A DNA stretch of 32,181 nucleotides from CALKHQ01 sp050329975. GTDB lineage: Bacteria; Pseudomonadota; Alphaproteobacteria; CALKHQ01. Positions within the stretch are counted from its first letter, which is position 1. Every line of letters starts with the position of its first letter. Under the pieces are notes generated by a model, which was given only the letters and a program-made list of their open reading frames with translations, did not search any database and was not told the origin of the DNA. The stretch spans positions 1 through 32,181 of the forward strand of contig JBHJOG010000007.1 in NCBI GenBank assembly GCA_050329975.1. The letters are read 5' to 3'. The position numbers and the translations under genes are program-made. This document shows, one piece after another, positions 7,704 to 15,801 of the stretch.

Positions 7704-9734
7704 CTATTTCTGCGCCATCAGCAGGTTGCCCCAGCGGTCGACGGCGACCCGCTGGTCGGGCCGGACGATCGTCACCGAGGCGGCCTCCTCGATCACCGCC
7801 GGGCCGTCGATCCGGTGGCCGTCGAGCAGGCTGTCGCGAAGGTAGACCGGCACCTCCAGGCCGCCCTGCTCGAACACCACCCGGCGCCGCGACGCGGCCT
7901 GGGGGGCGCCGTTCGCTTGGGCGAGCTCGGGCAGCTTCGCCTTCTCGCCGGCGGCGGTGCCGGTGACCATGAAGTTGATGATCTCGATCGTGCTGTCGGG
8001 CATGTGGAAACCGAACCGGCCCTGGTGCAGGTCGTGGAACGCCTGCCACAGCCCCGGTGCGGTCTCCGCGTCGAGGCGCGGGAAGGGGACGGGGACGATC
8101 AGTTCGTAGTTCTGGCCGAGATAGCGCATCTCCAGCGCCTTGCTCAGGGTGACGCCCTCGCGGTGGCCCTGGGCTGCCAGGTCCTCCAGCGCCTGCGCCA
8201 CCAGCTCGGCGAACACCGCGTCCGCGCGTTCCGGGTCGAAGCGTGGCGAGCTCATCTGCAGGGTACGGTGGCGGTCGACGCGCGCGTCGGTAACGACGAA
8301 GCCGTAGGCGGAGAACTGGCCCGGGTGGTTGGGCACCAGCCCGCGCGGGATGCCGGCCTCGATCATCAGGTCGGCGAGGTGCGGCGGGCCGGCGCCGCCA
8401 AAGGCGAGCAGGGTGAAGTCGCGGGGGTCGAGCCCGCGCTCGATCAGCACCGCCCGGATGGCGCCGACCATGTTGTTGTTGGCGATGCGCACGATGGCGA
8501 GCGCCGTCTCCTCGGCGTCCTTGCCGATCGCCTCGGCTACCGTCTCGACGGCCGCGCGGGCCGCCGCCGCGTCGAGCTTCATCGCGCCGCCGAGGAAGAA
8601 GCCGGGGTCGATGCGACCGAGCACGACGTTGGCGTCGGTCACCGTCGCCGCCGTGCCGCCGCGGCCGTAGCAGGCCGGGCCGGGCATGGCACCGGCGCTC
8701 TGCGGGCCGACGCGCAGCAGCCCGCCCTTGTCGATCCAGGCGATCGAGCCGCCGCCGGCGCCGATGGTCCGGATGTCGATCATCGGCACCTGGATCGGCA
8801 GGCCCCATTCGATCTCGAAGTCGGTGGTGAAGGCGACCTGGCCGCCGATCACGGTCGAGCAGTCGGTGGAGGTGCCGCCCATGTCGAAGGTGACCAGGCG
8901 ATCGATGCCGGCGAGCGCGGCGAGGTGGCGGGCGCCGATGACGCCGCCGGAGGGGCCGGAGACGGCAAGGTTGATCGGCGCGCCGGCGGCCGCCGCCAGA
9001 GTCTCCTCGCCGCCGTTCGACTTGATGACGACGGCGCTGGCCGTGAAGCCGGCGTCGTGCAGCCGGCGCTGCATCGCCGTCAGGTAGGGGCCGACCATCG
9101 GCTTCAGATAGGCGTCGGCGATGGTGGTCGACGCCCGCTCGTATTCCTTCCAGCGCGGCAGCACGTCATAGGAGATGGAGACCGGAACCTCCGGCCACTC
9201 CTCGGCGATGATCGCGGCGACGCGGCGCTCGTGCTTCGGCTCGACGAAGGAGAACAGCAGGCAGACCGCGATCGCCTCGACCTCGCCGGCGGTCTTGAGC
9301 TCCCGCACCAAGCGGCGCAGCCCGCCCTCGTCGAGCGGCTGCAGCACCACGCCGTCGCGGTCGATGCGCTCGTCGAGCTCGTAGCAGTCGCGATGTTTCA
9401 CCAGCGGCGCCGGCTTGATCCAGCTGATGTCGTAATGCGATCTGCGGTTGCCGCGCTGGATGAACGGGACGTCGCGGAAGCCGCGGGTGGCCAGGTAGGC
9501 GACGCGGGCGCCCTTGCGCTCGAGGATGGCGTTGGTCGCCACCGTGGTGCCGAGGCGGAGGTGGCTGATCGCCGCCGGGTCCTCGATCCGGTGCAGACCC
9601 TGCAGGATGCCGTCGGTCGGATCCTCGGGCGTGCTCAGGTTCTTCCAGACGCTGATCGCGCCGCTGTCGCGATCATAGGCGACGAAGTCCGTGAACGTGC
9701 CGCCGACGTCCACTCCCACCAGGTAGCGCGCCAT
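7704..9734 (-). CDS. hyuA: Hydantoinase/oxoprolinase A subunit (HyuA family)
   Basis: A 676-residue protein of full family length. The ASKHA-type phosphate motif GVDVGGTFTDFVAYD is at residues 7-21, and FDMGGTSTDCS near residue 280-290 is the second nucleotide-binding signature; GTTVATNAILERKGA and GPSGGVIGARHLA are also typical. It supplies the ATP-binding half of the HyuAB enzyme in the cytoplasm. The start lies 63 bases after the aldolase stop. Acetophenone/acetone carboxylase subunits belong to the same superfamily, but the neighbouring gene set and lack of a carboxylase gamma-subunit homologue make hydantoinase-type the safer call. Confidence 0.9.
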   Translation of the reverse strand: MARYLVGVDVGGTFTDFVAYDRDSGAISVWKNLSTPEDPTDGILQGLHRIEDPAAISHLRLGTTVATNAILERKGARVAYLATRGFRDVPFIQRGNRRSHYDISWIKPAPLVKHRDCYELDERIDRDGVVLQPLDEGGLRRLVRELKTAGEVEAIAVCLLFSFVEPKHERRVAAIIAEEWPEVPVSISYDVLPRWKEYERASTTIADAYLKPMVGPYLTAMQRRLHDAGFTASAVVIKSNGGEETLAAAAGAPINLAVSGPSGGVIGARHLAALAGIDRLVTFDMGGTSTDCSTVIGGQVAFTTDFEIEWGLPIQVPMIDIRTIGAGGGSIAWIDKGGLLRVGPQSAGAMPGPACYGRGGTAATVTDANVVLGRIDPGFFLGGAMKLDAAAARAAVETVAEAIGKDAEETALAIVRIANNNMVGAIRAVLIERGLDPRDFTLLAFGGAGPPHLADLMIEAGIPRGLVPNHPGQFSAYGFVVTDARVDRHRTLQMSSPRFDPERADAVFAELVAQALEDLAAQGHREGVTLSKALEMRYLGQNYELIVPVPFPRLDAETAPGLWQAFHDLHQGRFGFHMPDSTIEIINFMVTGTAAGEKAKLPELAQANGAPQAASRRRVVFEQGGLEVPVYLRDSLLDGHRIDGPAVIEEAASVTIVRPDQRVAVDRWGNLLMAQK

Positions 9735-9797
9735 TCCCGCCCCGCTGTTTCTCTTCTGAAACGATTTGTGCCTGGGGTTTGCCCGGTGCGCAACGTG

Positions 9798-10574
9798 CTA
9801 GGGAGCGCCGGCCTTGCGCAATGCGTCGAGCGCCGCCGACAGCGCGTCCTGCAGGATCCAGACGTCGCCCGAATAACCGATGAAGTCGAAGCCCTGGCGG
9901 AACAGGCGGCCACCTTCCTCGACCGAGCCCACGAGCCGGCCGATCGGCTTGGCCGTGCGCCGGGCGGCGGCGAGGATGCGATCGACCGCGGCGACGAAGC
10001 GCGGGTCGGCGAAATCGCCGGGACAGCCGAGCGAGGCGGTCAAGTCGACATGGCCGATCCACAGGCCGTCGACGCCGGCGATGTCGGCGATGGCGTCGAC
10101 GTTCTCGGCGCCGAGCGCGGTCTCGATTTTGGCGAAATAGACGATCTCGGCGTTGGTCTCGGCCAGCAGCTCGGGCACCGGGCGGGCGCGGTAGCGGTCG
10201 TGCGACACCCGCAGCGCCACCGCCCGCTGACCGATCGGCGCGTAGCGGGCGCGGGCCAGGTATTGGCGGACCTCGTCCACCGTCTCCACCATCGGCGACA
10301 TGATCGCGCGGGCGCCCATGTCGAGCGCCAGCGACACCTGGTGCGGGTCCTTCGACGGCAGGCCGACGATCGCCGGCAGGTCGGCTGCTTCGAGGTAGCG
10401 CAGCGCGCTCTTCAGCTGCTCCTGGGTGAAACCGCTGTGCTCCAGGTCGAACAGCACGAAGTCGCAGCCGGCCTGCTTCAGGATGTAGCCGATGCCGGGG
10501 GTGGCGAACTCGACCAGGAAGGTGCCGAGCTTGAGTTCTCCGGGCCGTGAGGCCATCTCGCGGATCGTTGTCAT
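9798..10574 (-). CDS. HpcH/HpaI-family aldolase
   Basis: A 258-residue TIM-barrel protein of the HpcH/HpaI class II aldolase/citrate lyase family, which cleaves 2-keto-3-deoxy-diacids to pyruvate and an aldehyde. The catalytic His is seen in DLEHSG (H46) and the metal ligands in KIET (E151) and GHVDL (D177); MSPMVET and the overall length fit. The arginine that binds the pyruvate carboxyl/enolate in HpaI aligns with G71 here (VGLPSKDP in place of VRPSWNDP), so activity may differ from the type enzyme. GGGAGG eight bases upstream supports ATG 10574. It is the first gene of the operon with hyuA, hyuB and the Cys-rich protein, suggesting one catabolic route. Confidence 0.8.
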   Translation of the reverse strand: MTTIREMASRPGELKLGTFLVEFATPGIGYILKQAGCDFVLFDLEHSGFTQEQLKSALRYLEAADLPAIVGLPSKDPHQVSLALDMGARAIMSPMVETVDEVRQYLARARYAPIGQRAVALRVSHDRYRARPVPELLAETNAEIVYFAKIETALGAENVDAIADIAGVDGLWIGHVDLTASLGCPGDFADPRFVAAVDRILAAARRTAKPIGRLVGSVEEGGRLFRQGFDFIGYSGDVWILQDALSAALDALRKAGAP

Positions 10575-10747
10575 CTGGTGCCACCTCCCCCGCCGAAATG
10601 TACACGATTGCTGGGGGCCGGCGACAGCGGCGGTCGCAGTATGTGAACATGGCCGGCCGCGGCTGCGGCGTTGCGCCTTGCCGCCTGCCGCGTTAGAACC
10701 CGCCCGCCGCTCCCTGCCCAACAAGCCGAGCCGACGAGGAGACCGCC

Positions 10748-12427
10748 GTGGCGTCCTACCAGTACGTCTATGTGATGAAGGGATTGAACAAGGCCTATCC
10801 CGGCGGCCGCGAGGTGCTGAAGGACATCTGGTTGAGCTTCCTGCCGGGGGCGAAGATCGGCGTGCTCGGCCTGAACGGGTCGGGCAAGTCGACGCTGCTC
10901 AGGATCATGGCCGGCGAGGACAAGGGCTATACCGGCGAGGCGTTCGCCGCCAAGCAGGCCAGGGTCGGCCTGCTGTCCCAGGAGCCGCAGCTCGACGAGA
11001 CCAAGACGGTCGCCGAGAACGCGATGGAGGGGCTGAAGGCGCTGAAGGCGCTGGTCGACCGGTTCAACGAGGTCAGCATGCGCTTCGGCGAGGAGCTCGG
11101 CGACGACGAGATGAACGCGCTGATCGCCGAGCAGTCCGAACTGCAGGAGAAGATCGACGCCGCCGACGCCTGGGACCTCGACCGCCAGGTCGAGATCGCG
11201 ATGGACGCCTTGCGCTGTCCGCCCGGCGAGTCCGGGGTCGCGGCTCTGTCGGGCGGCGAGCGGCGGCGGGTGGCGCTGTGCCGGCTGCTGCTGGAAAAGC
11301 CCGACCTGCTGCTGCTCGACGAGCCGACCAACCATTTGGACGCGGAGTCGGTCGCCTGGCTGGAGCGCTACCTCGAGGAATATCCGGGCACGGTGGTGGC
11401 GGTGACCCACGACCGCTACTTCCTCGACAACGTCGCCGGCTGGATCCTCGAGCTCGACCGGTCGCGCGGCATTCCCTACGAGGGCAACTACTCCGGCTGG
11501 CTGGAGCAGAAGCGCAAGCGGCTGGCGCTGGAGGAGAAGCAGGAGCAGTCGCGCCAGCGGGTGCTGGACATGGAGCTGGAATGGATCCGCCAGTCGCCCC
11601 GCGCGCGCCAGGCGAAGAGCAAGGCGCGGGTCACCGCCTATGAATCGCTGCTGGCCGACGCCCAGGATGCGGCGCCGGAAAACCAGCAGATCACCATCCC
11701 CCCCGGCCCGCGGCTGGGCGACGTGGTGATCGAGGCCGAGCACCTGTCGAAGGCGTTCGGCGACAAATACCTGATCGACGACCTCAGCTTCAGGCTGCCG
11801 CCGGGCGGCATCGTCGGCGTGATCGGGCCGAACGGCGCCGGCAAGACCACGTTGTTCCGCATGATCACCGGCCACGAGCAGCCGGACAGCGGCACGATCC
11901 GCATCGGCGAAACGGTGAAGATGGCCTATGTCGACCAGTCCCGGGATACGCTCAGCGCTGACAAGAACGTCTGGGAGGAGATCTCCGGCGGCCACGACAT
12001 CATCGAGCTCGGCAAGCGGCAGGTGCAGAGCCGAGCCTATGTCAGCGGCTTCAACTTCCGCGGGTCGGACCAGCAGAAGCGGGTCGGCCAGCTCTCGGGC
12101 GGCGAGCGCAACCGCGTCCACCTGGCGAAGATCCTGAAGTCGGGCGCGAACCTGCTGCTGCTCGACGAGCCAACCAACGACCTCGACGTCGATACGCTGC
12201 GCGCGCTGGAGGAGGCGCTGCTCGGTTTTGCCGGCTGCGCGGTGGTGATCAGCCACGACCGCTGGTTCCTCGACCGGGTGGCGACCCACATCCTCGCCTT
12301 CGAGGGCGACAGCCATGTGGAATGGTACGAGGGCAACTATCAGGACTACGAGGCCGACCGGAAGCGCCGGCTCGGCGCCGAGGCCGACCAGCCGCACCGC
12401 ATCAAGTACAAGCCGCTGACGCGCTAG
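10748..12427 (+). CDS. ettA: EttA, energy-dependent translational throttle ABC-F ATPase
   Basis: A 559-residue soluble ABC-F protein with two ATPase cassettes and no membrane segments. Cassette 1 has GLNGSGKST (41-48), LSGGERRRVAL and LLLLDEPTNHLD. Cassette 2 has GPNGAGKTT, LSGGERNRVHL and LLLLDEPTNDLD. The N-terminus (YVYVMKGLNKAYPGG) and the length match EttA closely. EttA binds the ribosomal E site and gates the first elongation step by ADP/ATP ratio. A purine-rich GAGGAGACC lies just upstream. It is transcribed divergently from the aldolase operon across a 173-bp gap and is followed by two stem-loops. Confidence 0.95.
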   Translation: MASYQYVYVMKGLNKAYPGGREVLKDIWLSFLPGAKIGVLGLNGSGKSTLLRIMAGEDKGYTGEAFAAKQARVGLLSQEPQLDETKTVAENAMEGLKALKALVDRFNEVSMRFGEELGDDEMNALIAEQSELQEKIDAADAWDLDRQVEIAMDALRCPPGESGVAALSGGERRRVALCRLLLEKPDLLLLDEPTNHLDAESVAWLERYLEEYPGTVVAVTHDRYFLDNVAGWILELDRSRGIPYEGNYSGWLEQKRKRLALEEKQEQSRQRVLDMELEWIRQSPRARQAKSKARVTAYESLLADAQDAAPENQQITIPPGPRLGDVVIEAEHLSKAFGDKYLIDDLSFRLPPGGIVGVIGPNGAGKTTLFRMITGHEQPDSGTIRIGETVKMAYVDQSRDTLSADKNVWEEISGGHDIIELGKRQVQSRAYVSGFNFRGSDQQKRVGQLSGGERNRVHLAKILKSGANLLLLDEPTNDLDVDTLRALEEALLGFAGCAVVISHDRWFLDRVATHILAFEGDSHVEWYEGNYQDYEADRKRRLGAEADQPHRIKYKPLTR

Positions 12428-12432
12428 GTTCA

Positions 12433-12466
12433 AGCTGCCTCAAACCGGAATCGGTTTGAGGCAGCT
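12433..12466. terminator. Strong stem-loop after ettA
   Basis: AGCTGCCTCAAACCG and CGGTTTGAGGCAGCT form a perfect 15-bp stem around a GAAT loop, starting five bases after the ettA stop. It sits between convergent genes (ettA and the caspase-like gene). There is no T-run, so it may act as a transcript-protecting hairpin, a bidirectional terminator, or be a dispersed repeat copy. Confidence 0.55.
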
Positions 12467-12488
12467 AACTTGATCGGTACCAAAGAGC

Positions 12489-12530
12489 TAAAGCAACTGG
12501 TCCGCGTCCGGATGGACGCGCGTTGCTCTA
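12489..12530. repeat. Second nested palindrome after ettA
   Basis: Inner arms CGCGTCC/GGACGCG (12503-12509 and 12514-12520) enclose a GGAT loop. Outer arms TAAAGCAAC (12489-12497) and GTTGCTCTA (12522-12530) pair with one mismatch. The layout resembles the short intergenic palindromes scattered in alphaproteobacterial genomes. The right arm ends 18 bases from the caspase-like gene stop. Confidence 0.5.
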
Positions 12531-12547
12531 GCGGCGCCCCGTGGCCG

Positions 12548-13963
12548 TCAAAGACCACTTTCGATCAGGCCGGCAACAACGCTTACGGTCGTCGCGGCAA
12601 TGAACAGCGCCTTGCCGGTTGCGTTGAACCGGTCGCCGAAGCTGCGGTACAGCGAAAGGCCGGCAAGGACAACCAGGACACAGCCGATGAAGAAGCCGCT
12701 CGGGTCCTGAAGGATGATCGCGGCGAGATTGATGCCGATTAACGTCACGATCATCCACCCAAATGGGATGACGATGTTCCTGACGAAGGGCGGGGCCTCC
12801 GCCAGCCACCTCAGGCCGCCGGATGGCGGCTCGGCTGGGGCCTCGGCGGTTCCGACCGTCGCCTCGGCAGCGGGCTCGGCGGTCTTGCCATGCGTCTGTC
12901 GCGGCGAGCTCCGTTCGGGCGGCGCATTGGCCAACGCTTCGCGTAACGCCGGTTCGGGCTCGATCGGCGTCGATTCAGGCGCCCCCGGCGTCAGCACGGG
13001 CGCTTCCTCTTGCGCCAGATCGAGCCAGCGATCGATGAAATCGCCGATCCGGATGTCGGCATCGGAAAGCCTGGTCAGCAGGTCATCCTGGCGCTTGAGC
13101 ATGCCTTTCAGATCGGGCAGGGGGACGGCGAGCACGTTCAGCGCCGCCGTCAGCACCCGATCGGGCAGGACGCCCTGCCGCGAGAGGTCGAACAGCAGGC
13201 CCCGGATGGCCTGACGCCGTTCCTCCCGCGGGGCCTTCCCGGACTTGGCGACGATGAGCTCACCGCGGACGTTGATGTTCCAGCGCATCGGCTCCTGGGC
13301 GCCCTCGCGCAGGACCTGCTCGTGCACATGGGCGTAGAGCTCGCTCATGGTGACGTAGCCGTCGCTATCGCGGTCGGCTTCGCCGGAGCGGATGCCGTTG
13401 ATCACATGTTTGGTGAACAGGCCGAACTCGTCGCCTTCCTTCTCCTGGGCCGTCTGGATGCCGGTCGAGGCCGTCATGATGAAGGTGCCTCGCCCGCCGG
13501 ATGTCAGGTGCAACTGCTCGTCGACGCCGCCCCTGAAGGCGTGGCCGACCGCTCCGGAATAACAGCAGTCGAGGATGAGGGCGGTCCGCGACGAATGTGC
13601 CACGTCGATCAGCGCCCGGATCGCGTGAACCGGGATCGACGTGGATTCGAGCACGGCCAGCTCGGTGTCGACGGTGGCGAGGTAGAGCCGGCCGGCACCG
13701 TCCAGCTTACCGTGGCCGGAATAGTAAATCAGGACGAAGTCGTCCGGATCGGTCCGCTTCAGTGCCCGGTTGATCTCCCGCAGGGCCTCATGGTGGGGAC
13801 GGTTCTTGACGATGACCGCATCGGTGAAGCCGCCGAACTCGGGCGCGGCCAGCACGGCGTGCATGCCGTCCACGTCATTCTCCGGCAAGGTCAGCGGCTG
13901 CAGTCCAGGCTCCCGCGGAAAGTAGCTGGAGGCGATGAGGACGGCATAGCGCTTGCCGCTCAC
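12548..13963 (-). CDS. Membrane-anchored caspase-family (metacaspase-like) protease
   Basis: A 471-residue protein. Residues 1-240 form a caspase-fold peptidase with catalytic His in IYYSGHGK (H84) and catalytic Cys in ILDCCYSG (C134). An EF-hand-like loop DRDSDGYVTMSEL follows (D197, D199, D201, E208). Residues 245-320 look helical, 320-385 are a Pro/Ala/Glu-rich linker, and three hydrophobic segments at about 394-416, 421-440 and 449-469 should anchor it in the inner membrane with the peptidase in the cytoplasm. The GTG start overlaps the stop of the upstream EACC1-like gene as GTGA, implying translational coupling. By family knowledge, bacterial caspases paired with EACC1-type proteins act in conflict or regulated-death systems; the trigger and substrates are unknown. 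Confidence 0.88.
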   Translation of the reverse strand: MSGKRYAVLIASSYFPREPGLQPLTLPENDVDGMHAVLAAPEFGGFTDAVIVKNRPHHEALREINRALKRTDPDDFVLIYYSGHGKLDGAGRLYLATVDTELAVLESTSIPVHAIRALIDVAHSSRTALILDCCYSGAVGHAFRGGVDEQLHLTSGGRGTFIMTASTGIQTAQEKEGDEFGLFTKHVINGIRSGEADRDSDGYVTMSELYAHVHEQVLREGAQEPMRWNINVRGELIVAKSGKAPREERRQAIRGLLFDLSRQGVLPDRVLTAALNVLAVPLPDLKGMLKRQDDLLTRLSDADIRIGDFIDRWLDLAQEEAPVLTPGAPESTPIEPEPALREALANAPPERSSPRQTHGKTAEPAAEATVGTAEAPAEPPSGGLRWLAEAPPFVRNIVIPFGWMIVTLIGINLAAIILQDPSGFFIGCVLVVLAGLSLYRSFGDRFNATGKALFIAATTVSVVAGLIESGL

Positions 13964-14331
13964 GGTGCGCCTTCGAGGAAGGCCTTCCCGCGCGCGATGG
14001 TTTCGTCGATCTGCATCGGCGAGACATGTTTCGCGCGAATGGCGAAGCGGGCGCCATCGGAACGCTGGAGTTCGATCTCCAGCGACGCATCCCGCTCGAA
14101 ATAGGTTCTCACCACCTGGAAGAGCCCCACCGCGGCGCCGGACGAGATGAACGTCAGCAGCAGCGTGCCGAGGGTAACCGCGTCGCCCTTGTCTCCAGGC
14201 GCGCCCTCCCCCTCGATCAGCGCCGCCTGGATCGACGCCTCCCGACGCAAGGTGGCTGCGAGTTCGCGGGTCAGCGCGTGGCGCCGTTCATCCGGGCATC
14301 CTGGCGCGTCGAGTACCAGCTGAATATCCAT
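13960..14331 (-). CDS. EACC1-like effector-associated protein
   Basis: A 123-residue protein with a ferredoxin-like N-terminal half (MDIQLVLDAPGC..., residues 1-45), a hydrophobic helix GTLLLTFISSGAAVGLFQVV at about 55-74, and a short beta-rich tail (LEIELQRSDGARFAI). This order matches the effector-associated constant component EACC1 family described next to caspase, trypsin and other effector genes in bacterial conflict systems. ATG 14331 is preceded by AGGA about nine bases upstream; a GTG at 14376 would add 15 residues. It overlaps the caspase gene by four bases. It may sense a signal at the membrane or tether the protease; this is inference. Confidence 0.72.
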   Translation of the reverse strand: MDIQLVLDAPGCPDERRHALTRELAATLRREASIQAALIEGEGAPGDKGDAVTLGTLLLTFISSGAAVGLFQVVRTYFERDASLEIELQRSDGARFAIRAKHVSPMQIDETIARGKAFLEGAP

Positions 14332-14518
14332 CGCGTGGTCCTGTCTGACCTCCGAGGCAGCGGACCTCGCCATCACCCGGATCCAGCGACTTCTGTAATA
14401 TTAGCGTGCGTACTTCAATGTAGTCTAAAGCATAGGCAATGTTGTGGTCACGTCGCAAATTACATTATGTCAATGGACACGGGTGAATCGGGTGCTCGCT
14501 CTCGGTCGCGACCCGAGA
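14332..14518 (-). promoter_or_regulatory. AT-richer leader of the EACC1-caspase pair
   Basis: Bases around 14395-14470 are clearly richer in A/T than their surroundings (for example TCTGTAATATTAGC and CAAATTACATTATGTC), as expected of a promoter region for the minus-strand pair. I could not settle on one -35/-10 pair. Confidence 0.3.
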
Positions 14519-14957
14519 TTACTCCGGTCCAGGCGGTGTGCAGTTGATCTTGTCCGCGGTGAGATGCCGAAAAAGGGCGTCCTGCGGATCGAAGGTCCAG
14601 ATGCCGATCGGGTCACGCCCCGGAGCCCACCGGGCATAGACCGGCTGCAGCAGCCCGGAGACCAGTTCGCAGGCCTCCCACGTCATCGGAACCGCTGTGC
14701 TGTCGTCCGTCAGCAGGAGGTCCGGACCTGCCAGCTTTCGACGCTGCCGTCCGCGGAGCGGCCTTCCGGCACGATGATGACGATGGTCACCTCTTGCCGC
14801 GCGTATAGATCAGCTGCCAGAGCTGGTCGCCGCCGGGGCCGGCATCGGTGATGAGGCCGCCGCCCTGGTCGACCCAGCCACGATAGGTCGCGCCGAGCGC
14901 CTGGTTGGGAATCCCCATTGCCGGGTCGGAGGAACGTCCCAGCTTTATCTGTTGCAC
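14519..14957 (-). pseudogene. Frameshifted gene remnant upstream of the EACC1-caspase pair
   Basis: Three successive minus-strand reading frames look coding (G/C at third positions, balanced residues) but lie in different frames. The first (14957-14787) ends DQLWQLIYTRGKR; the second (from 14790 to 14710) reads EVTIVIIVPEGRSADGSVES; the third runs to 14519 and reads GPDLLLTDDSTAVPMTW and later IGIWTFDPQDALFRHL. Joined, they would give one protein of roughly 135-140 residues with two frameshifts. I do not recognise the family. It lies directly upstream of the EACC1-like gene on the same strand, so it could be a lost third component. Overlapping tiny genes or sequencing errors are alternatives. 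Confidence 0.38.
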
Positions 14958-15026
14958 GTGATTGTGGCAGCACTGCGCAAGAGTCCGAACTCGGCGGTCG
15001 ATCACCGACGGCAACAGGAGGGTCCG

Positions 15027-15794
15027 ATGCTGCATTCCCTGAACGACCTGAAACGCTTGTCCCTGGACGCGACCGACGACACCCTCGGCTCGGTCAAGGA
15101 CGTGTATTTCGACGATTCGGACTGGTCCATCCGCTATCTGGTCGCCAACAGCGGGTTCTGGTTCTTCGGCCGGGACGTGCTGATCAGCGTCGACAACCTG
15201 GGCGCTCCGGATCTGGAGCGCGGAACGATCCCGGTCGCGCTGACCCGGCAGCAGATCAAGGACCTGCCGTCGGCCGAATCCCAGCCGCCGGTGTCCGAGC
15301 AGCGCAAGCAGCACGCGGATGCGGGTCGCTGGCCTGCCTATGCGGTGAGCGGCGAATCGACGCCGTTCCCGATCATGTTCCCGGCCGCGGCCGGCTTCGG
15401 CCCGCTGGTGGTGCCGACCCGCGAGGAGCTGGCCGGCTGGGAGGAGGACGCCGCACGCGGCGATCCCCACTTGCGCAGCGGCAACGAGATCGAGGGCTAT
15501 GCGATCGCGGCCAGCGACGGCGACATCGGCAAGGTCCGGGACCTCATCATCGACCGGGAATCGTGGAAGGTCCGGTACTTCTCCGTCGATACCGGCGGCT
15601 GGTTCGACGCCCATGAGGTTGTCCTGGCGGTGGATTGGGTCGAGCGGATCAGCTGGTCCGAGCGCGAGCTCATCGTCCGGGTCACCAAGCAGGCGATCGA
15701 GAACAGCCCGCCGCTCAGCGACCTGAAGGACCTGAAGCGGAGCTACGAGGAAGAGCTCTACCGCGCCTACGGCTACCCGGCCTACTGGATCTAG
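15027..15794 (+). CDS. Tandem PRC-barrel domain protein
   Basis: A 255-residue soluble protein with two PRC-barrel repeats: residues about 5-75 (DTLGSVKDVYFDDSDWSIRY) and about 155-230 (GDIGKVRDLIIDRESWKVRY), joined by a linker. PRC-barrels bind RNA, protein or membrane-associated partners, and double-PRC proteins of this type are common in alphaproteobacteria with no fixed function. AGGAGG six bases upstream supports ATG 15027. The gene is convergent with the EamA exporter gene, eight bases apart. Confidence 0.82.
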   Translation: MLHSLNDLKRLSLDATDDTLGSVKDVYFDDSDWSIRYLVANSGFWFFGRDVLISVDNLGAPDLERGTIPVALTRQQIKDLPSAESQPPVSEQRKQHADAGRWPAYAVSGESTPFPIMFPAAAGFGPLVVPTREELAGWEEDAARGDPHLRSGNEIEGYAIAASDGDIGKVRDLIIDRESWKVRYFSVDTGGWFDAHEVVLAVDWVERISWSERELIVRVTKQAIENSPPLSDLKDLKRSYEEELYRAYGYPAYWI

Positions 15795-15801
15795 CCTCGA
15801 C

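Noticed and set aside
7684..8808. N-terminal extension of HyuB into the hyuA gene in the same open frame
   Set aside because: The extension is Arg/Pro-rich shadow sequence overlapping hyuA; the family start and a ribosome site are at 7683.
5974..10550. Two very long plus-strand frames opposite the hydantoinase operon and aldolase gene
   Set aside because: They mirror three well-identified genes and show no family motif.
10571..12433. 620-codon minus-strand frame opposite ettA
   Set aside because: EttA is unmistakable on the plus strand; the mirror frame has no motif.
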